DNA of 64,000 bases from PBB1 sp043738425 (lineage in GTDB: Bacteria > Pseudomonadota > Gammaproteobacteria > Burkholderiales > Burkholderiaceae_C), in NCBI GenBank assembly GCA_043738425.1, contig JAYUGJ010000007.1, positions 17,445-81,444 of the forward strand, in the 5' to 3' direction. Position 1 is the stretch's first letter. Each line of letters begins with the position of its first letter. The notes under the pieces are model-generated. The model was not told where the DNA came from and made no database searches. It was given only the letters and a program-made list of their open reading frames with translations. Below, one piece after another: positions 18,250 to 27,218 of this stretch. The position numbers were made by a program, and so were the translations under genes.

Positions 18250-18294
18250 CACCAATCGCCTCCGAAGGCCTTTTTTCATCTGGATTGCTACATC

Positions 18295-19638
18295 ATGCGT
18301 GAGATTGAGGCGGGTGTTCCTGGTCGCAACGTGGTGGTTATCGGCACCCAGTGGGGTGACGAAGGCAAAGGCAAGGTGGTCGACTGGTTGACCGACCACG
18401 CGCAAGGCGTAGTGCGTTTCCAGGGCGGCCACAACGCAGGCCACACGCTGGTCATCAAAGGCGTGAAAACTGCGCTGCAGTTGATTCCGTCAGGGATCAT
18501 GCGAGATGGTGTGGCGTGCTACATAGGCAATGGCGTGGTCGTCGATCCAGCCCATTTGATGCTGGAGATTTCGCGGCTCGAAGCGATGGGGTTGGACGTG
18601 CGGTCACGCTTGTTCCTCAGTGAGTCGTGCCCGCTGATCTTGCCGTTCCACGTCGAAGTCGACAAAGCCCGCGAGGCACTGCGCGAAACCAGTGGCGTGG
18701 GCAAGATCGGCACCACCGGCAAAGGCATTGGGCCAGCGTACGAAGACAAAGTGGCACGTCGCGCGCTGCGGGTGCAAGACCTCAAACACCCCGCGCGTTT
18801 CGCCGAAAAACTGCGTGAACTGGTGACGCTGCACAACTTTGCCCTGGCGGGCTACCTGAACGCAAAGCCACTCGAGTTCCAACCGATCTTCGACTCGGCA
18901 ATGACCTTGGCCGAAGCTATCAAACCCATGATGGCCGACGTCGGATACCAACTGCACGCAGCCCACCGCGCTGGCGCCAATTTGCTGTTCGAAGGCGCGC
19001 AGGGCACGCTGTTGGATATCGACCATGGCACCTACCCGTACGTGACCTCCAGCAATTGCGTGGCTGGCAACGCCTCAGCAGGGGCGGGTGTCGGGCCAGA
19101 TTTGTTGCATTACATCCTCGGCATCACGAAGGCTTACACCACGCGCGTGGGCAGCGGGCCATTTCCAACCGAACTGCCGATGGATGTGGCCGGCACTGTT
19201 GGCCACCATCTATCGACCGTGGGACAAGAGCGCGGCACGGTGACCGGCAGACCGCGGCGCTGCGGCTGGCTCGACGCAGCCGCATTGAAGCGCTCCATCA
19301 TCATCAACGGCGTGTCGGGGCTGTGTTTGACCAAGCTCGACGTACTCGACGGGCTCGACGAAATCAAAGTCTGTGTGGGCTACCGACTGCACGGGCGGCG
19401 CATCGATATCCTGCCACTCGATGCCGACGACATCACGTCGTGCGAGCCGATCTACGACGTGTTTCCTGGCTGGACCGAAACCACCGCGGGCGTCACGCAG
19501 TGGGATGCGTTACCGCTGAATGCGCGCCGCTATTTAGAACGCGTACAAGCGGTCATCGGCGCGCCTATCGACATGGTCTCCACCGGCCCGGATCGCGACC
19601 ACACCATCTTGTTGCGCCATCCGTACCAGCGGCGATGA
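18295..19638 (+). CDS. purA: Adenylosuccinate synthetase
   Basis: PurA catalyses the GTP-dependent joining of IMP and aspartate, the first committed step to AMP. It has 447 residues with the N-terminal signature VVVIGTQWGDEGKGKVVDWL, the GGHNAGHT motif, the GTTGKGIGPAYEDKVARR segment and a TTGVTQWDALP-like C-terminal part. Length is normal for the beta-proteobacterial form. The next gene is a phosphoribosyltransferase 43 bases downstream, perhaps also in purine metabolism. Confidence 0.98.
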   Translation: MREIEAGVPGRNVVVIGTQWGDEGKGKVVDWLTDHAQGVVRFQGGHNAGHTLVIKGVKTALQLIPSGIMRDGVACYIGNGVVVDPAHLMLEISRLEAMGLDVRSRLFLSESCPLILPFHVEVDKAREALRETSGVGKIGTTGKGIGPAYEDKVARRALRVQDLKHPARFAEKLRELVTLHNFALAGYLNAKPLEFQPIFDSAMTLAEAIKPMMADVGYQLHAAHRAGANLLFEGAQGTLLDIDHGTYPYVTSSNCVAGNASAGAGVGPDLLHYILGITKAYTTRVGSGPFPTELPMDVAGTVGHHLSTVGQERGTVTGRPRRCGWLDAAALKRSIIINGVSGLCLTKLDVLDGLDEIKVCVGYRLHGRRIDILPLDADDITSCEPIYDVFPGWTETTAGVTQWDALPLNARRYLERVQAVIGAPIDMVSTGPDRDHTILLRHPYQRR

Positions 19639-19681
19639 GCACCTCGCGAATCGGCCTCACACGCCACACCCTGGAGTTGGC

Positions 19682-20203
19682 ATGCTGACTGACGATGGCA
19701 AACATCTGTATGTGTCCTGGGGCGAATACCACATGCTCATCGAGCGCCTGGCGCTGAAGATCCACGCATCAGGCTGGGAGTTCGATCAGATTTTGTGTTT
19801 GGCCCGCGGTGGCATGCGTCCGGGTGACGTGTTGTCGCGGGTGTTCGACAAGCCGCTGGGCATCATGTCCACCAGTTCGTACCGCGCAGGTGAAGGCACC
19901 TTGCAAGGCCGACTTGATTTGGCGACCTACATCACGCTGCCACAAGGCGAATTGGGTGGTCGGGTGTTGCTGGTCGATGACCTGGCGGATTCGGGCGTGA
20001 CGTTGTGTGCGGTGGTCGACCGACTCAAAAGCATGCCGTCGATCACCGATTTGCGCTCGGCTGTGATCTGGACGAAGGGCGGGTCGTCGTGCGTGCCTGA
20101 CTACTACGTCGAAATGCTGCCAACCAGTCCGTGGATACATCAGCCGTTTGAAGAGTACGACGGTCTGCGGCCGGAAGGTCTGGCGCGAAAGTTTGCCATT
20201 TGA
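19682..20203 (+). CDS. Purine-type phosphoribosyltransferase (PRTase superfamily)
   Basis: The 173-residue protein belongs to the type I PRTase fold, which transfers phosphoribose from PRPP to a base. The PRPP loop is visible as VLLVDDLADSG (about residues 97-107), preceded by the CLARGGMRPGD segment, like xanthine/hypoxanthine PRTases. The exact base is not decidable from motifs. It is regularly annotated only as a phosphoribosyltransferase next to purA in Burkholderiales. A GGAG ribosome binding site lies just upstream of the ATG. Confidence 0.85.
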   Translation: MLTDDGKHLYVSWGEYHMLIERLALKIHASGWEFDQILCLARGGMRPGDVLSRVFDKPLGIMSTSSYRAGEGTLQGRLDLATYITLPQGELGGRVLLVDDLADSGVTLCAVVDRLKSMPSITDLRSAVIWTKGGSSCVPDYYVEMLPTSPWIHQPFEEYDGLRPEGLARKFAI

Positions 20204-20262
20204 TGCGCGAAATTTCGACGCTGAAAAATGTTTCGACCGCACAAAAGGGGTGCCGGAAACAG

Positions 20263-20286
20263 CGAAGCCAGCATCAGCTGGCTTCG
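20263..20286. terminator. Hairpin between phosphoribosyltransferase and tRNA-Leu
   Basis: A perfect 10-bp inverted repeat (CGAAGCCAGC, loop ATCA, GCTGGCTTCG) lies 60 bases after the phosphoribosyltransferase stop and just beyond the 3' end of the minus-strand tRNA-Leu. On the plus strand it is followed by TTATATTT. It could stop transcription from either side; the U-run is weak in both directions. Confidence 0.6.
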
Positions 20287-20293
20287 TTATATT

Positions 20294-20379
<86 letters not shown>

Positions 20380-20415
20380 TTTCAGAAAGCCTGAGATCTT
20401 ATCATCGACAAACCA

Positions 20416-22755
20416 TTGAAACCCACTGCGGCGGCCGCTGACATCGACCTGTTGAGCGAGGTCGTCGGCACCGTGCAAGGCCACCGCGACGGACACGGTT
20501 TTGTCGTACGCGACGACCAACAGCCCGACCTTTATTTGTCGCAACAGGAAATGCGGGCCGTGCTGCACCGCGATCGCGTCAAGGCACGCATCGTTCGCCT
20601 GGACCGCAAAGGACGAGCTGAAGGTCGGGTGCTGGAAATCACCGAGCGCAAAAAGGCACCCATCATTGGCCGTTTGCTGCACGAGAGCGGGGTCTGGTTG
20701 GTTGCACCCGAAGACAAGCGCTACGGCCAAGACATCCTGATTCCAAAAAACGGCATCGCCAACGCAACGGCCGGGCAGGTGGTGGCCATCGAGTTGACCG
20801 AACTTCCATCGATGTATTCGCAGCCGGTGGGACGGGTCACCGAAGTGCTGGGCGACATAGACGACCCGGGCATGGAAATCGAAATTGCGGTGCGAAAGTA
20901 CGAAGTGCCGCACTGCTTTTCGCCTGCAACGCAGGCGCAGGCGGCCAGCTTGCCGGACAAGCTTCGCGTGGCGGACCGCAAACATCGCATCGACCTGACC
21001 GATGTGCCGTTGGTGACCATCGACGGTGAAGATGCACGCGACTTCGACGATGCGGTGTACTGCGAGCCGGCCGTGGAGCGCACTGGAGTCGGCAAGGGCG
21101 TGGGCAAGGGTGCCGGCAAAGGTACGGGCAAAAACGCCGCCCACCACGATGAGGCATCTGGCTGGCGTTTGCTGGTCGCCATCGCCGACGTGGGCCACTA
21201 CGTGATGCCAGGTGAGCCGCTCGATTGCGACGCCTATGAGCGCGCTACTTCGGTTTATTTCCCGCGCCGCGTGATCCCGATGCTGCCGGAAAAACTGTCG
21301 AACGGCCTGTGTTCGTTGAATCCGAACGAAGACCGTCTGGCGATGGTTTGCGACATGCTGATTACGGCTGCGGGTGAGATCGTTGCTTACCAGTTCTACC
21401 CCGCAGTGATCAATTCCCACGCGCGCTTTACTTACAACGAAGTGGCCGCCATCCTGGGCAACACGCGCGGTGCCGAAGCGGCCCGCCGCAAAGACCTGGT
21501 CGACGATTTATTGAACCTCAACGGGGTCTACCGCGCGTTGTTGAAAGAACGCGCAAAGCGCGGCGCGATCGACTTTGAAACCACTGAAACGCAAATTGTT
21601 TGCGATGACAACGGGCGCATTGAAAAGATCATTCCGCGCACCCGCAACGAGGCGCACAAGCTGATCGAAGAATCGATGCTTGCGGCCAATGTGTGTGCGG
21701 CTGATTTCATTGCCGGTGCCAAGCATGCGTCGCTGTACCGGGTGCACGAGGGTCCGACGCCTGAGAAGAAAACGCTGCTGCAAAACTACTTGCGTGCGCT
21801 GGGTCTGGGCCTGTCGATCAGCGATGACCCAAAGCCGCGCGAGTACCAACTGATCGCCGCGGCCACCAAAGACCGGCCCGACGCCGAGCAAATTCATTCG
21901 ATGCTGTTGCGCTCGATGCAGCAAGCGATCTACACCGCCACCAACAGCGGGCATTTCGGCTTGGCGTACGACGCGTACATGCATTTCACCAGCCCGATAC
22001 GTCGCTATCCAGACTTGCTCGTGCACCGGGTTATCAAGTCGATTTTGGGTAGCAAGAAGTACCTGCTCAGCAAGGGGCTGGTCGAGTCGATGCCGCTTGC
22101 GCGCACCTCTGCAAAGCCATCGAAGCGCGCTGCGCCTGCCAAGCCTGCCACTCTGACGGCCGAGGGCGAGCTGTGGGAAGTTGCCGGCGCGCATTGCAGC
22201 GCCAACGAACGGCGCGCCGACGAAGCGTCGCGCGATGTCGAAGCGTGGCTGAAATGCCGCTACATGCGCGAGCACCTCGGCGAGGAATACAGCGGTCGCG
22301 TCAGTGCGGCAACCAGTTTTGGGTTGTTTGTGCAGCTCGACGGGCTGTATGTCGAAGGGCTGGTGCACATCACCGAATTAGGCGGCGAGTACTACCGGTT
22401 CGATGAGGTCAAGCAAGAGCTGCGCGGCGAGCGCACTGGCGTGCGGTACGCGGTTGGCTCTCGGGTGCGGGTGCAGGTCAGCCGCGTCGACCTCGATGGC
22501 CGCAAGATCGACTTTCGCATGGTGCGCGACGGCGAAGAGGAAGCCACCATGGCCCGCGTGAAGCGTGAGCGCGGAATCGACCGTCATTTGAGCGCGGTGG
22601 CCGAATTGGTCAGCGTGAAGGAAGCCGATCGCGCGGTCAAAGCGGCTACCAAGCGCAAGGCATTCAGCCCATCGGGCACCAGAGTCAACGCGGCGCGCGC
22701 TGCGAAGCCGGTCGCTAAAAAGGGGCCATCAGCCAAGGTAGCCAAGCGTCGGTAG
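20416..22755 (+). CDS. rnr: RNase R, 3'-5' exoribonuclease
   Basis: RNase R degrades structured RNA processively. The 779-residue protein has N-terminal cold-shock domains, the RNB catalytic core (TIDGEDARDFDDAVYCE with its metal-binding Asp residues, VAIADVGHYV, SVYFPRRVIPMLPE) and a C-terminal S1 domain (GEEYSGRVSAATSFGLFVQL) with a basic tail. Two insertions are unusual: a Gly-Lys repeat inside the RNB domain at about residues 225-240 (see repeat entry) and an Ala/Lys/Pro-rich stretch at about 556-580. The only suitable start after an upstream in-frame stop is TTG 20416, with no obvious strong ribosome binding site. Confidence 0.95.
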   Translation: MKPTAAAADIDLLSEVVGTVQGHRDGHGFVVRDDQQPDLYLSQQEMRAVLHRDRVKARIVRLDRKGRAEGRVLEITERKKAPIIGRLLHESGVWLVAPEDKRYGQDILIPKNGIANATAGQVVAIELTELPSMYSQPVGRVTEVLGDIDDPGMEIEIAVRKYEVPHCFSPATQAQAASLPDKLRVADRKHRIDLTDVPLVTIDGEDARDFDDAVYCEPAVERTGVGKGVGKGAGKGTGKNAAHHDEASGWRLLVAIADVGHYVMPGEPLDCDAYERATSVYFPRRVIPMLPEKLSNGLCSLNPNEDRLAMVCDMLITAAGEIVAYQFYPAVINSHARFTYNEVAAILGNTRGAEAARRKDLVDDLLNLNGVYRALLKERAKRGAIDFETTETQIVCDDNGRIEKIIPRTRNEAHKLIEESMLAANVCAADFIAGAKHASLYRVHEGPTPEKKTLLQNYLRALGLGLSISDDPKPREYQLIAAATKDRPDAEQIHSMLLRSMQQAIYTATNSGHFGLAYDAYMHFTSPIRRYPDLLVHRVIKSILGSKKYLLSKGLVESMPLARTSAKPSKRAAPAKPATLTAEGELWEVAGAHCSANERRADEASRDVEAWLKCRYMREHLGEEYSGRVSAATSFGLFVQLDGLYVEGLVHITELGGEYYRFDEVKQELRGERTGVRYAVGSRVRVQVSRVDLDGRKIDFRMVRDGEEEATMARVKRERGIDRHLSAVAELVSVKEADRAVKAATKRKAFSPSGTRVNAARAAKPVAKKGPSAKVAKRR
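21088..21135 (+). repeat. 12-bp tandem repeat x4 within rnr
   Basis: Four degenerate in-frame copies of a 12-bp unit encode (V/A/T)GKG-type tetrapeptides, inserted between the YCEP and GWRLLVAIADVG segments of the RNB domain. Most RNase R proteins pass from one segment to the other with a short loop, so this looks like a slippage-born loop expansion. Confidence 0.85.
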
Positions 22756-23063
22756 CGACACCTTGGACGCGTCAATATGTGATTCGGCCCCAGGCTCCGC
22801 CCCCGCTGGCGCAGCTCTGAGGGCCGCCGTGTCCTTGTCAGCGTTTGCCTGCGGCCTTGGGTATGAAAACCGCTGCAGCGTGCGGTCGTACGCTGGTATC
22901 ATTCGGCAGTGGATCTGGTAGCGCTTAGTGACGCGTTCACCAATCAACCAGCAAGTCAACCCATCCGCAAAACCAGCTAGCAAAAGGTGTTGCCGCCGCT
23001 TGGAATCAAAACCACGCAGTCGGTAATTCAAGCTCGTTTTAAGACCTAACCTTTGGAGAATTT
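22756..23063. other. 308-bp intergenic leader upstream of rpsB
   Basis: No gene is visible. The region must hold the rpsB promoter and the long 5' leader usual for the rpsB-tsf operon, where S2 autoregulates its own mRNA in other proteobacteria. I see a possible extended -10 element, TGGTATCAT at 22894-22902, without a good -35. The ribosome binding site is the GGAG just before the rpsB start. Confidence 0.4.
22894..22902 (+). promoter_or_regulatory. Possible extended -10 element for rpsB
   Basis: TGG followed by TATCAT matches five of six bases of the sigma-70 -10 hexamer with an upstream TG. The base composition 17 bp upstream (TGCAGC) is a poor -35. This would give a leader of roughly 155 bases. 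Tentative. Confidence 0.3.
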
Positions 23064-23810
23064 ATGAGTATCAGCATGCGTGAAATGCTTGAAGCCGGCG
23101 TCCACTTCGGACATCAAACCCGCTTCTGGGATCCGAAAATGGCTCCGTATATTTACGGCCACCGCAACAAGATCCACATCATCAACCTTGAAAAGACGCA
23201 ACCGCTTTTCAACGATGCCCTGAAGTTCATTCGTCAGCTTGCGTCCAAGCGCGGCACGATCCTGATGGTGGGCACCAAGCGCCAGGCGCGCGAGGTGATC
23301 TCGATGGAAGCCCAACGTGCTGGCATGCCGTATGTCGACCAGCGCTGGCTCGGCGGCATGTTGACGAATTTCAAAACCGTCAAAGGCTCACTCAAACGCC
23401 TGAAAGACATGCAGGCGCAAATTGAAGCGGGCACTGAAATCCGGATCAAAAAAGAAGCGCTGATGTTCCAGCGTGAATTGGTCAAGCTCGAAAAAGACAT
23501 CGGCGGAATTCAAAACATGAGCGCCCTGCCGGACGCGTTGTTCGTGATCGACGTCGGTTACCACAAGATCGCCATCGCCGAAGCCAAGAAGCTGGGTATT
23601 CCAATCATCGGCATCGTGGACTCGAACCACTCGCCGCTCGGTATCGACTATGTCGTGCCAGGCAACGACGACTCGGCGAAAGCCGTTGCGCTGTACGCCC
23701 GCGCGGTGGCTGATGCGGTCGTCGAAGGCAAGGCGAATTCGAGTAACGAGGTAGTGCAAGCGGTGGCTGCCAAAGGTGACGAGTTCGTTGAAGTCAGCGA
23801 AGCTGCCTGA
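23064..23810 (+). CDS. rpsB: 30S ribosomal protein S2
   Basis: S2 is a structural protein of the small subunit needed for S1 binding. The 248-residue product starts MSISMREMLEAGVHFGHQTRFWDPKM and has LGGMLTNFKT and PIIGIVDSNHSPLGIDYVVPGNDDS, all family hallmarks. It has a good GGAG ribosome binding site and is followed by a hairpin and tsf. Confidence 0.99.
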   Translation: MSISMREMLEAGVHFGHQTRFWDPKMAPYIYGHRNKIHIINLEKTQPLFNDALKFIRQLASKRGTILMVGTKRQAREVISMEAQRAGMPYVDQRWLGGMLTNFKTVKGSLKRLKDMQAQIEAGTEIRIKKEALMFQRELVKLEKDIGGIQNMSALPDALFVIDVGYHKIAIAEAKKLGIPIIGIVDSNHSPLGIDYVVPGNDDSAKAVALYARAVADAVVEGKANSSNEVVQAVAAKGDEFVEVSEAA

Positions 23811-23840
23811 CACAGCGACCGCCTCACCGATGTGAGATCG

Positions 23841-23870
23841 AAAAAGGGGCTGCTTCAGCCCCTTTTTTTT
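23841..23870 (+). terminator. Rho-independent terminator or attenuator between rpsB and tsf
   Basis: The stem AAAGGGGCTG with loop CTT pairs with CAGCCCCTTT and is followed by a run of eight Ts in total, a textbook intrinsic terminator. In other bacteria a partial terminator in this position lowers tsf expression relative to rpsB; the same is inferred here. Confidence 0.85.
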
Positions 23871-23929
23871 AGTGTTTGTTTTCAGTAGGTTCCCGAGTCA
23901 GGGACACCGCAATTCGTGGAGAAACAGCA

Positions 23930-24850
23930 ATGACCGTAATCACAGCAACCATGGTGGCCGAGCTGCGTGCCAAGACCGACGCGCCGATGATGGAATGCAA
24001 GAAAGCGTTGACCGAAGCCGGCGGCGATGCCGAACGCGCAGAAGAATTGCTGCGGGTCAAGTTGGGCAGCAAGGCCGGCAAAGCGGCGTCGCGAATTACC
24101 GCGGAAGGCGTCGTCGCCACCAGCGTGGCGGGCAACCTGGGCGCGCTGGTGGAGGTGAACTGCGAAACCGACTTCGTGTCGAAGAACGATTCTTTCCTGG
24201 CGTTCACGAAAGCGTGTGCCACGCTGGTAGCGCAAAACAACCCGGCTGACGTGGCTGCGTTGTCGGCCCTTGCCTACGAACAAGACGGCTTCGGCCCAAC
24301 GCTCGAAGACGTGCGCAAAGGCTTGATCGGCAAGATCGGCGAGAACGTCGCAATCCGCCGTTTCAGGCGCTACGCCAACGGCGGCATGTTGGCCAGCTAC
24401 CTGCACGGGACCCGCATCGGTGTGGTGGTGGAGTTCGTCGGCGACGAGACCGCTGCCAAAGATGTCGCAATGCACGTCGCGGCGATGAAACCGGTGTCGC
24501 TGGCGGCATCTGATGTGCCGTCTTCGTTGATCGACAAAGAGCGCTCGATTGCATCGCAAAAAGCGGCCGAAGATGCGGACAAAGCCACGGCCGAAGGCAA
24601 GCCGGTGCAATCGGCAGAAATCGTCACCAAGCGCATTGAGGGCTCGGTGCAAAAGTACTTGAAAGAAGTCAGCTTGTTCAACCAGGTGTTCGTCAAGAAC
24701 GACAAGCAAACGGTCGAGCAAATGCTCAAAGCCGCCAACACCACCGTCAAAGGTTTTGTGTTGTACGTGGTGGGCGAAGGTATCGACAAGAAGGTCGACG
24801 ACTTTGCAGCGGAGGTGGCGGCGCAAGTCGCAGCGGCCAAGGGTGCCTGA
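23930..24850 (+). CDS. tsf: Elongation factor Ts
   Basis: EF-Ts recycles EF-Tu by nucleotide exchange. The 306-residue protein has the N-terminal UBA-like domain (MVAELRAKTDAPMMECKKALTEAGGD), the TDFVSKND motif and the core dimerisation domains. ATG 23930 is preceded by GGAG and fits homology better than an in-frame start 54 bases upstream that lies in the terminator region. Confidence 0.98.
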   Translation: MTVITATMVAELRAKTDAPMMECKKALTEAGGDAERAEELLRVKLGSKAGKAASRITAEGVVATSVAGNLGALVEVNCETDFVSKNDSFLAFTKACATLVAQNNPADVAALSALAYEQDGFGPTLEDVRKGLIGKIGENVAIRRFRRYANGGMLASYLHGTRIGVVVEFVGDETAAKDVAMHVAAMKPVSLAASDVPSSLIDKERSIASQKAAEDADKATAEGKPVQSAEIVTKRIEGSVQKYLKEVSLFNQVFVKNDKQTVEQMLKAANTTVKGFVLYVVGEGIDKKVDDFAAEVAAQVAAAKGA

Positions 24851-24939
24851 ACGCGGCTGGTGATGTGCTGTCAGGCGGGTGCTGCGCAGTGCCCGGATTA
24901 GACTGCCAGCGGTTCCACACAACTCAGGAAACACACCCT

Positions 24940-25650
24940 ATGGCGGCTTACAAGCGCATCTTGCTCAAGCTGTCTGGCGAAGCCCTGATGGGCGATGACG
25001 CCTACGGCATCAACCGCGACACCATCGTTCGCATGGTGCGCGAGGTGCAAGAAGTAACTCGGATGGGTTGCGAAGTCGCGGTGGTCATCGGCGGTGGCAA
25101 TATTTTTCGTGGCGTGGCCGGCGGTGCCGTGGGCATGGACCGCGCAACCGCCGACTACATGGGCATGTTGGCTACGGTGATGAATTCGCTGGCGCTGGCC
25201 GACACGATGCGCCAAGAAGGCATGACGGCGCGCGTGATGTCCGCCATCGCAATTGACCAGGTCGTAGAGCCCTACGTGCGACCGAAGGCACTGCAATACC
25301 TTGAAGAAGGCAAGGTGGTGATCTTTGCTGCCGGCACCGGCAATCCGTTTTTCACGACCGACACCGCAGCCGCATTGCGCGGTGCCGAAATCGGCGCACA
25401 GATCGTGTTGAAGGCCACCAAGGTGGACGGCGTTTATTCGGCCGATCCGAAAAAAGACCCGACCGCGACCCGCTATGCGCACATCAGCTTCGACGAGGCG
25501 ATCAGTCGCAACCTGCAGGTGCTCGACGCGACCGCCTTCGCGTTGTGCCGCGACCAGAAGTTGCCGATCAAAGTGTTCAGCATATTCAAACCCGGCGCGT
25601 TGAAGCGCGTGGTGCAAGGCGAAGACGAAGGCACGCTGGTGCATGTGTAG
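24940..25650 (+). CDS. pyrH: UMP kinase
   Basis: UMP kinase phosphorylates UMP to UDP in pyrimidine synthesis and is the bacterial amino-acid-kinase type, allosterically controlled by GTP and UTP. The 236-residue protein has YKRILLKLSGEALMG, VIGGGNIFRG, MGMLATVMNSLAL and TKVDGVYSADP. ATG 24940 follows an AGGAA-type ribosome binding site and matches the family N-terminus; an earlier in-frame start is unlikely. Confidence 0.98.
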   Translation: MAAYKRILLKLSGEALMGDDAYGINRDTIVRMVREVQEVTRMGCEVAVVIGGGNIFRGVAGGAVGMDRATADYMGMLATVMNSLALADTMRQEGMTARVMSAIAIDQVVEPYVRPKALQYLEEGKVVIFAAGTGNPFFTTDTAAALRGAEIGAQIVLKATKVDGVYSADPKKDPTATRYAHISFDEAISRNLQVLDATAFALCRDQKLPIKVFSIFKPGALKRVVQGEDEGTLVHV

Positions 25651-25803
25651 TGTTTCGCTCTAGCGCACGAGCGCAGCGCATGGGCGCAACGCTCGGGCCC
25701 GGTGTGCTGGCGAGTCAGCCTGCGATGGAACGCACCGTGAGCTGCGCGCGGTCAACCGCACCATGAATCGCATCTGTCAATCCGTAATCATCAGGAACCC
25801 GCG

Positions 25804-26364
25804 ATGAGCATTGCCGAGATCAAGAAAAATGCGGAACAGAAAATGGGCCGCTCGGTAGAAGCGTTCAAATCTGAGCTGCAGAAAATTCGCACCGGGCGTG
25901 CGCACCCCGGCATCCTCGACCAGATACAGGTCGACTACTACGGCTCGCCGGTGCCACTCAGCCAGGTCGCCGCGGTGACGCTGCTCGACGCGCGCACCAT
26001 CAGCGTCCAGCCATGGGAAAAAGGCATGGCAGCGAAGATCGAGAAAGCCATCCGCGAAAGTGACCTCGGCCTGAACCCGGCAGCGCAAGGCGACTTGCTG
26101 CGCGTGCCGATGCCCGCGCTGACCGAGGAGCGCCGCCGCGATCTGACCAAAGTCGTGCGCAACGCCGGTGAGGACGCCCGCATTGCAGTGCGCAATCAGC
26201 GCCGTGACGCCAACGACCACGCAAAGCGTTTGCTCAAAGACAAAGAGATTTCCGAGGACGATGAGCGGCGTTCGCTAGACGAAGTTCAAAAATTCACCGA
26301 CCGAACCATCGCTGAAATAGACCGTTTGGTGGCGGCCAAAGAGGCCGAGGTGTTGGCGGTATGA
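25804..26364 (+). CDS. frr: Ribosome recycling factor
   Basis: RRF, with EF-G, splits post-termination ribosomes. It has 186 residues with the complete tRNA-mimic fold motifs: KIRTGRAHPGILD, YYGSPVPLSQVA, LNPAAQGDLLRVPMPALTEERRRDL and the C-terminal DEVQKFTDR. It sits in the conserved rpsB-tsf-pyrH-frr order. Confidence 0.99.
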   Translation: MSIAEIKKNAEQKMGRSVEAFKSELQKIRTGRAHPGILDQIQVDYYGSPVPLSQVAAVTLLDARTISVQPWEKGMAAKIEKAIRESDLGLNPAAQGDLLRVPMPALTEERRRDLTKVVRNAGEDARIAVRNQRRDANDHAKRLLKDKEISEDDERRSLDEVQKFTDRTIAEIDRLVAAKEAEVLAV

Positions 26365-26400
26365 CCGCGGTGGTGACGGCGCCGGTCGCGCCGCATTGAG

Positions 26401-27216
26401 GTGTCCAGCTCGGTGAGTGCCCTGCCAAAAACGCCGAACGTGCCGCGCCACATCGCGATCGTGATGGATGGCAATGGCCGCTGGGCCAAGAGCCGCTTCA
26501 AGCCACGGTTTCTCGGCCACAAGCAAGGCGTCGACACGCTGGTCAACACGGTGTTGGCGTGTGCCGATCGCGGGGTTGAATTTCTGACGGTGTTCGCGTT
26601 TTCGTCTGAAAACTGGAAGCGGCCGAACGACGAGGTGTCGGGCTTGATGTCGTTGGTACTGCTGGCAGTTTCCAAGTACCTGAGCGTGATGTCCAAACAC
26701 GGCGTGCGGGTGCGCATCGTGGGCGACCGCACCGCCATCGCAGCGCACGTTCGCGAGGCCTGGGACCATGCCGAACACAGCACCAAAGACAACACCCGCA
26801 TCACCTTGTCGGTGGCGTTCAACTACGGCGGCCGGTGGGACGTGCTGCAAGCTTGCCAGCGCGCCATGCGTGAAGGCTTGACCGCCGATCAGCTCGATGA
26901 GGCGCGGCTCAGCAGCTACCTCGCGCTCAGCCACGCACCCGATCCCGACCTGTTCATACGCACGGGTGGCGAGGTCCGTATCAGCAACTTCTTGCTGTGG
27001 CAGGCGGCTTATTCCGAATTGTGTTTTTCAGACTGCTTGTGGCCCGAATTCGGCGAGGCCGAGCTCGATGCGGCGCTGGCCGACTACGCGCGCCGTGACC
27101 GCCGTTTCGGCGCGCTGCAAGAACCGGTGGTGGGTGGCGTGGCGGCGGCGGTTGAGGTTGCAGTGGTGCCTGCCGCAGCCGCAGCCGCTGCTGCCGATTT
27201 GCCGCAGGTGCGCTGA
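26401..27216 (+). CDS. uppS: Undecaprenyl diphosphate synthase
   Basis: This cis-prenyltransferase makes C55-PP, the lipid carrier for peptidoglycan and O-antigen. The 271-residue product has HIAIVMDGNGRWA with the catalytic Asp, HKQGVDT, FAFSSENWKRP and DLFIRTGGEVRISNFLLWQ. A GTG start is used. The C-terminal approximately 25 residues are a Val/Ala-rich extension beyond the usual end. It is followed two bases later by cdsA. Confidence 0.97.
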   Translation: MSSSVSALPKTPNVPRHIAIVMDGNGRWAKSRFKPRFLGHKQGVDTLVNTVLACADRGVEFLTVFAFSSENWKRPNDEVSGLMSLVLLAVSKYLSVMSKHGVRVRIVGDRTAIAAHVREAWDHAEHSTKDNTRITLSVAFNYGGRWDVLQACQRAMREGLTADQLDEARLSSYLALSHAPDPDLFIRTGGEVRISNFLLWQAAYSELCFSDCLWPEFGEAELDAALADYARRDRRFGALQEPVVGGVAAAVEVAVVPAAAAAAAADLPQVR

Positions 27217-27218
27217 AC

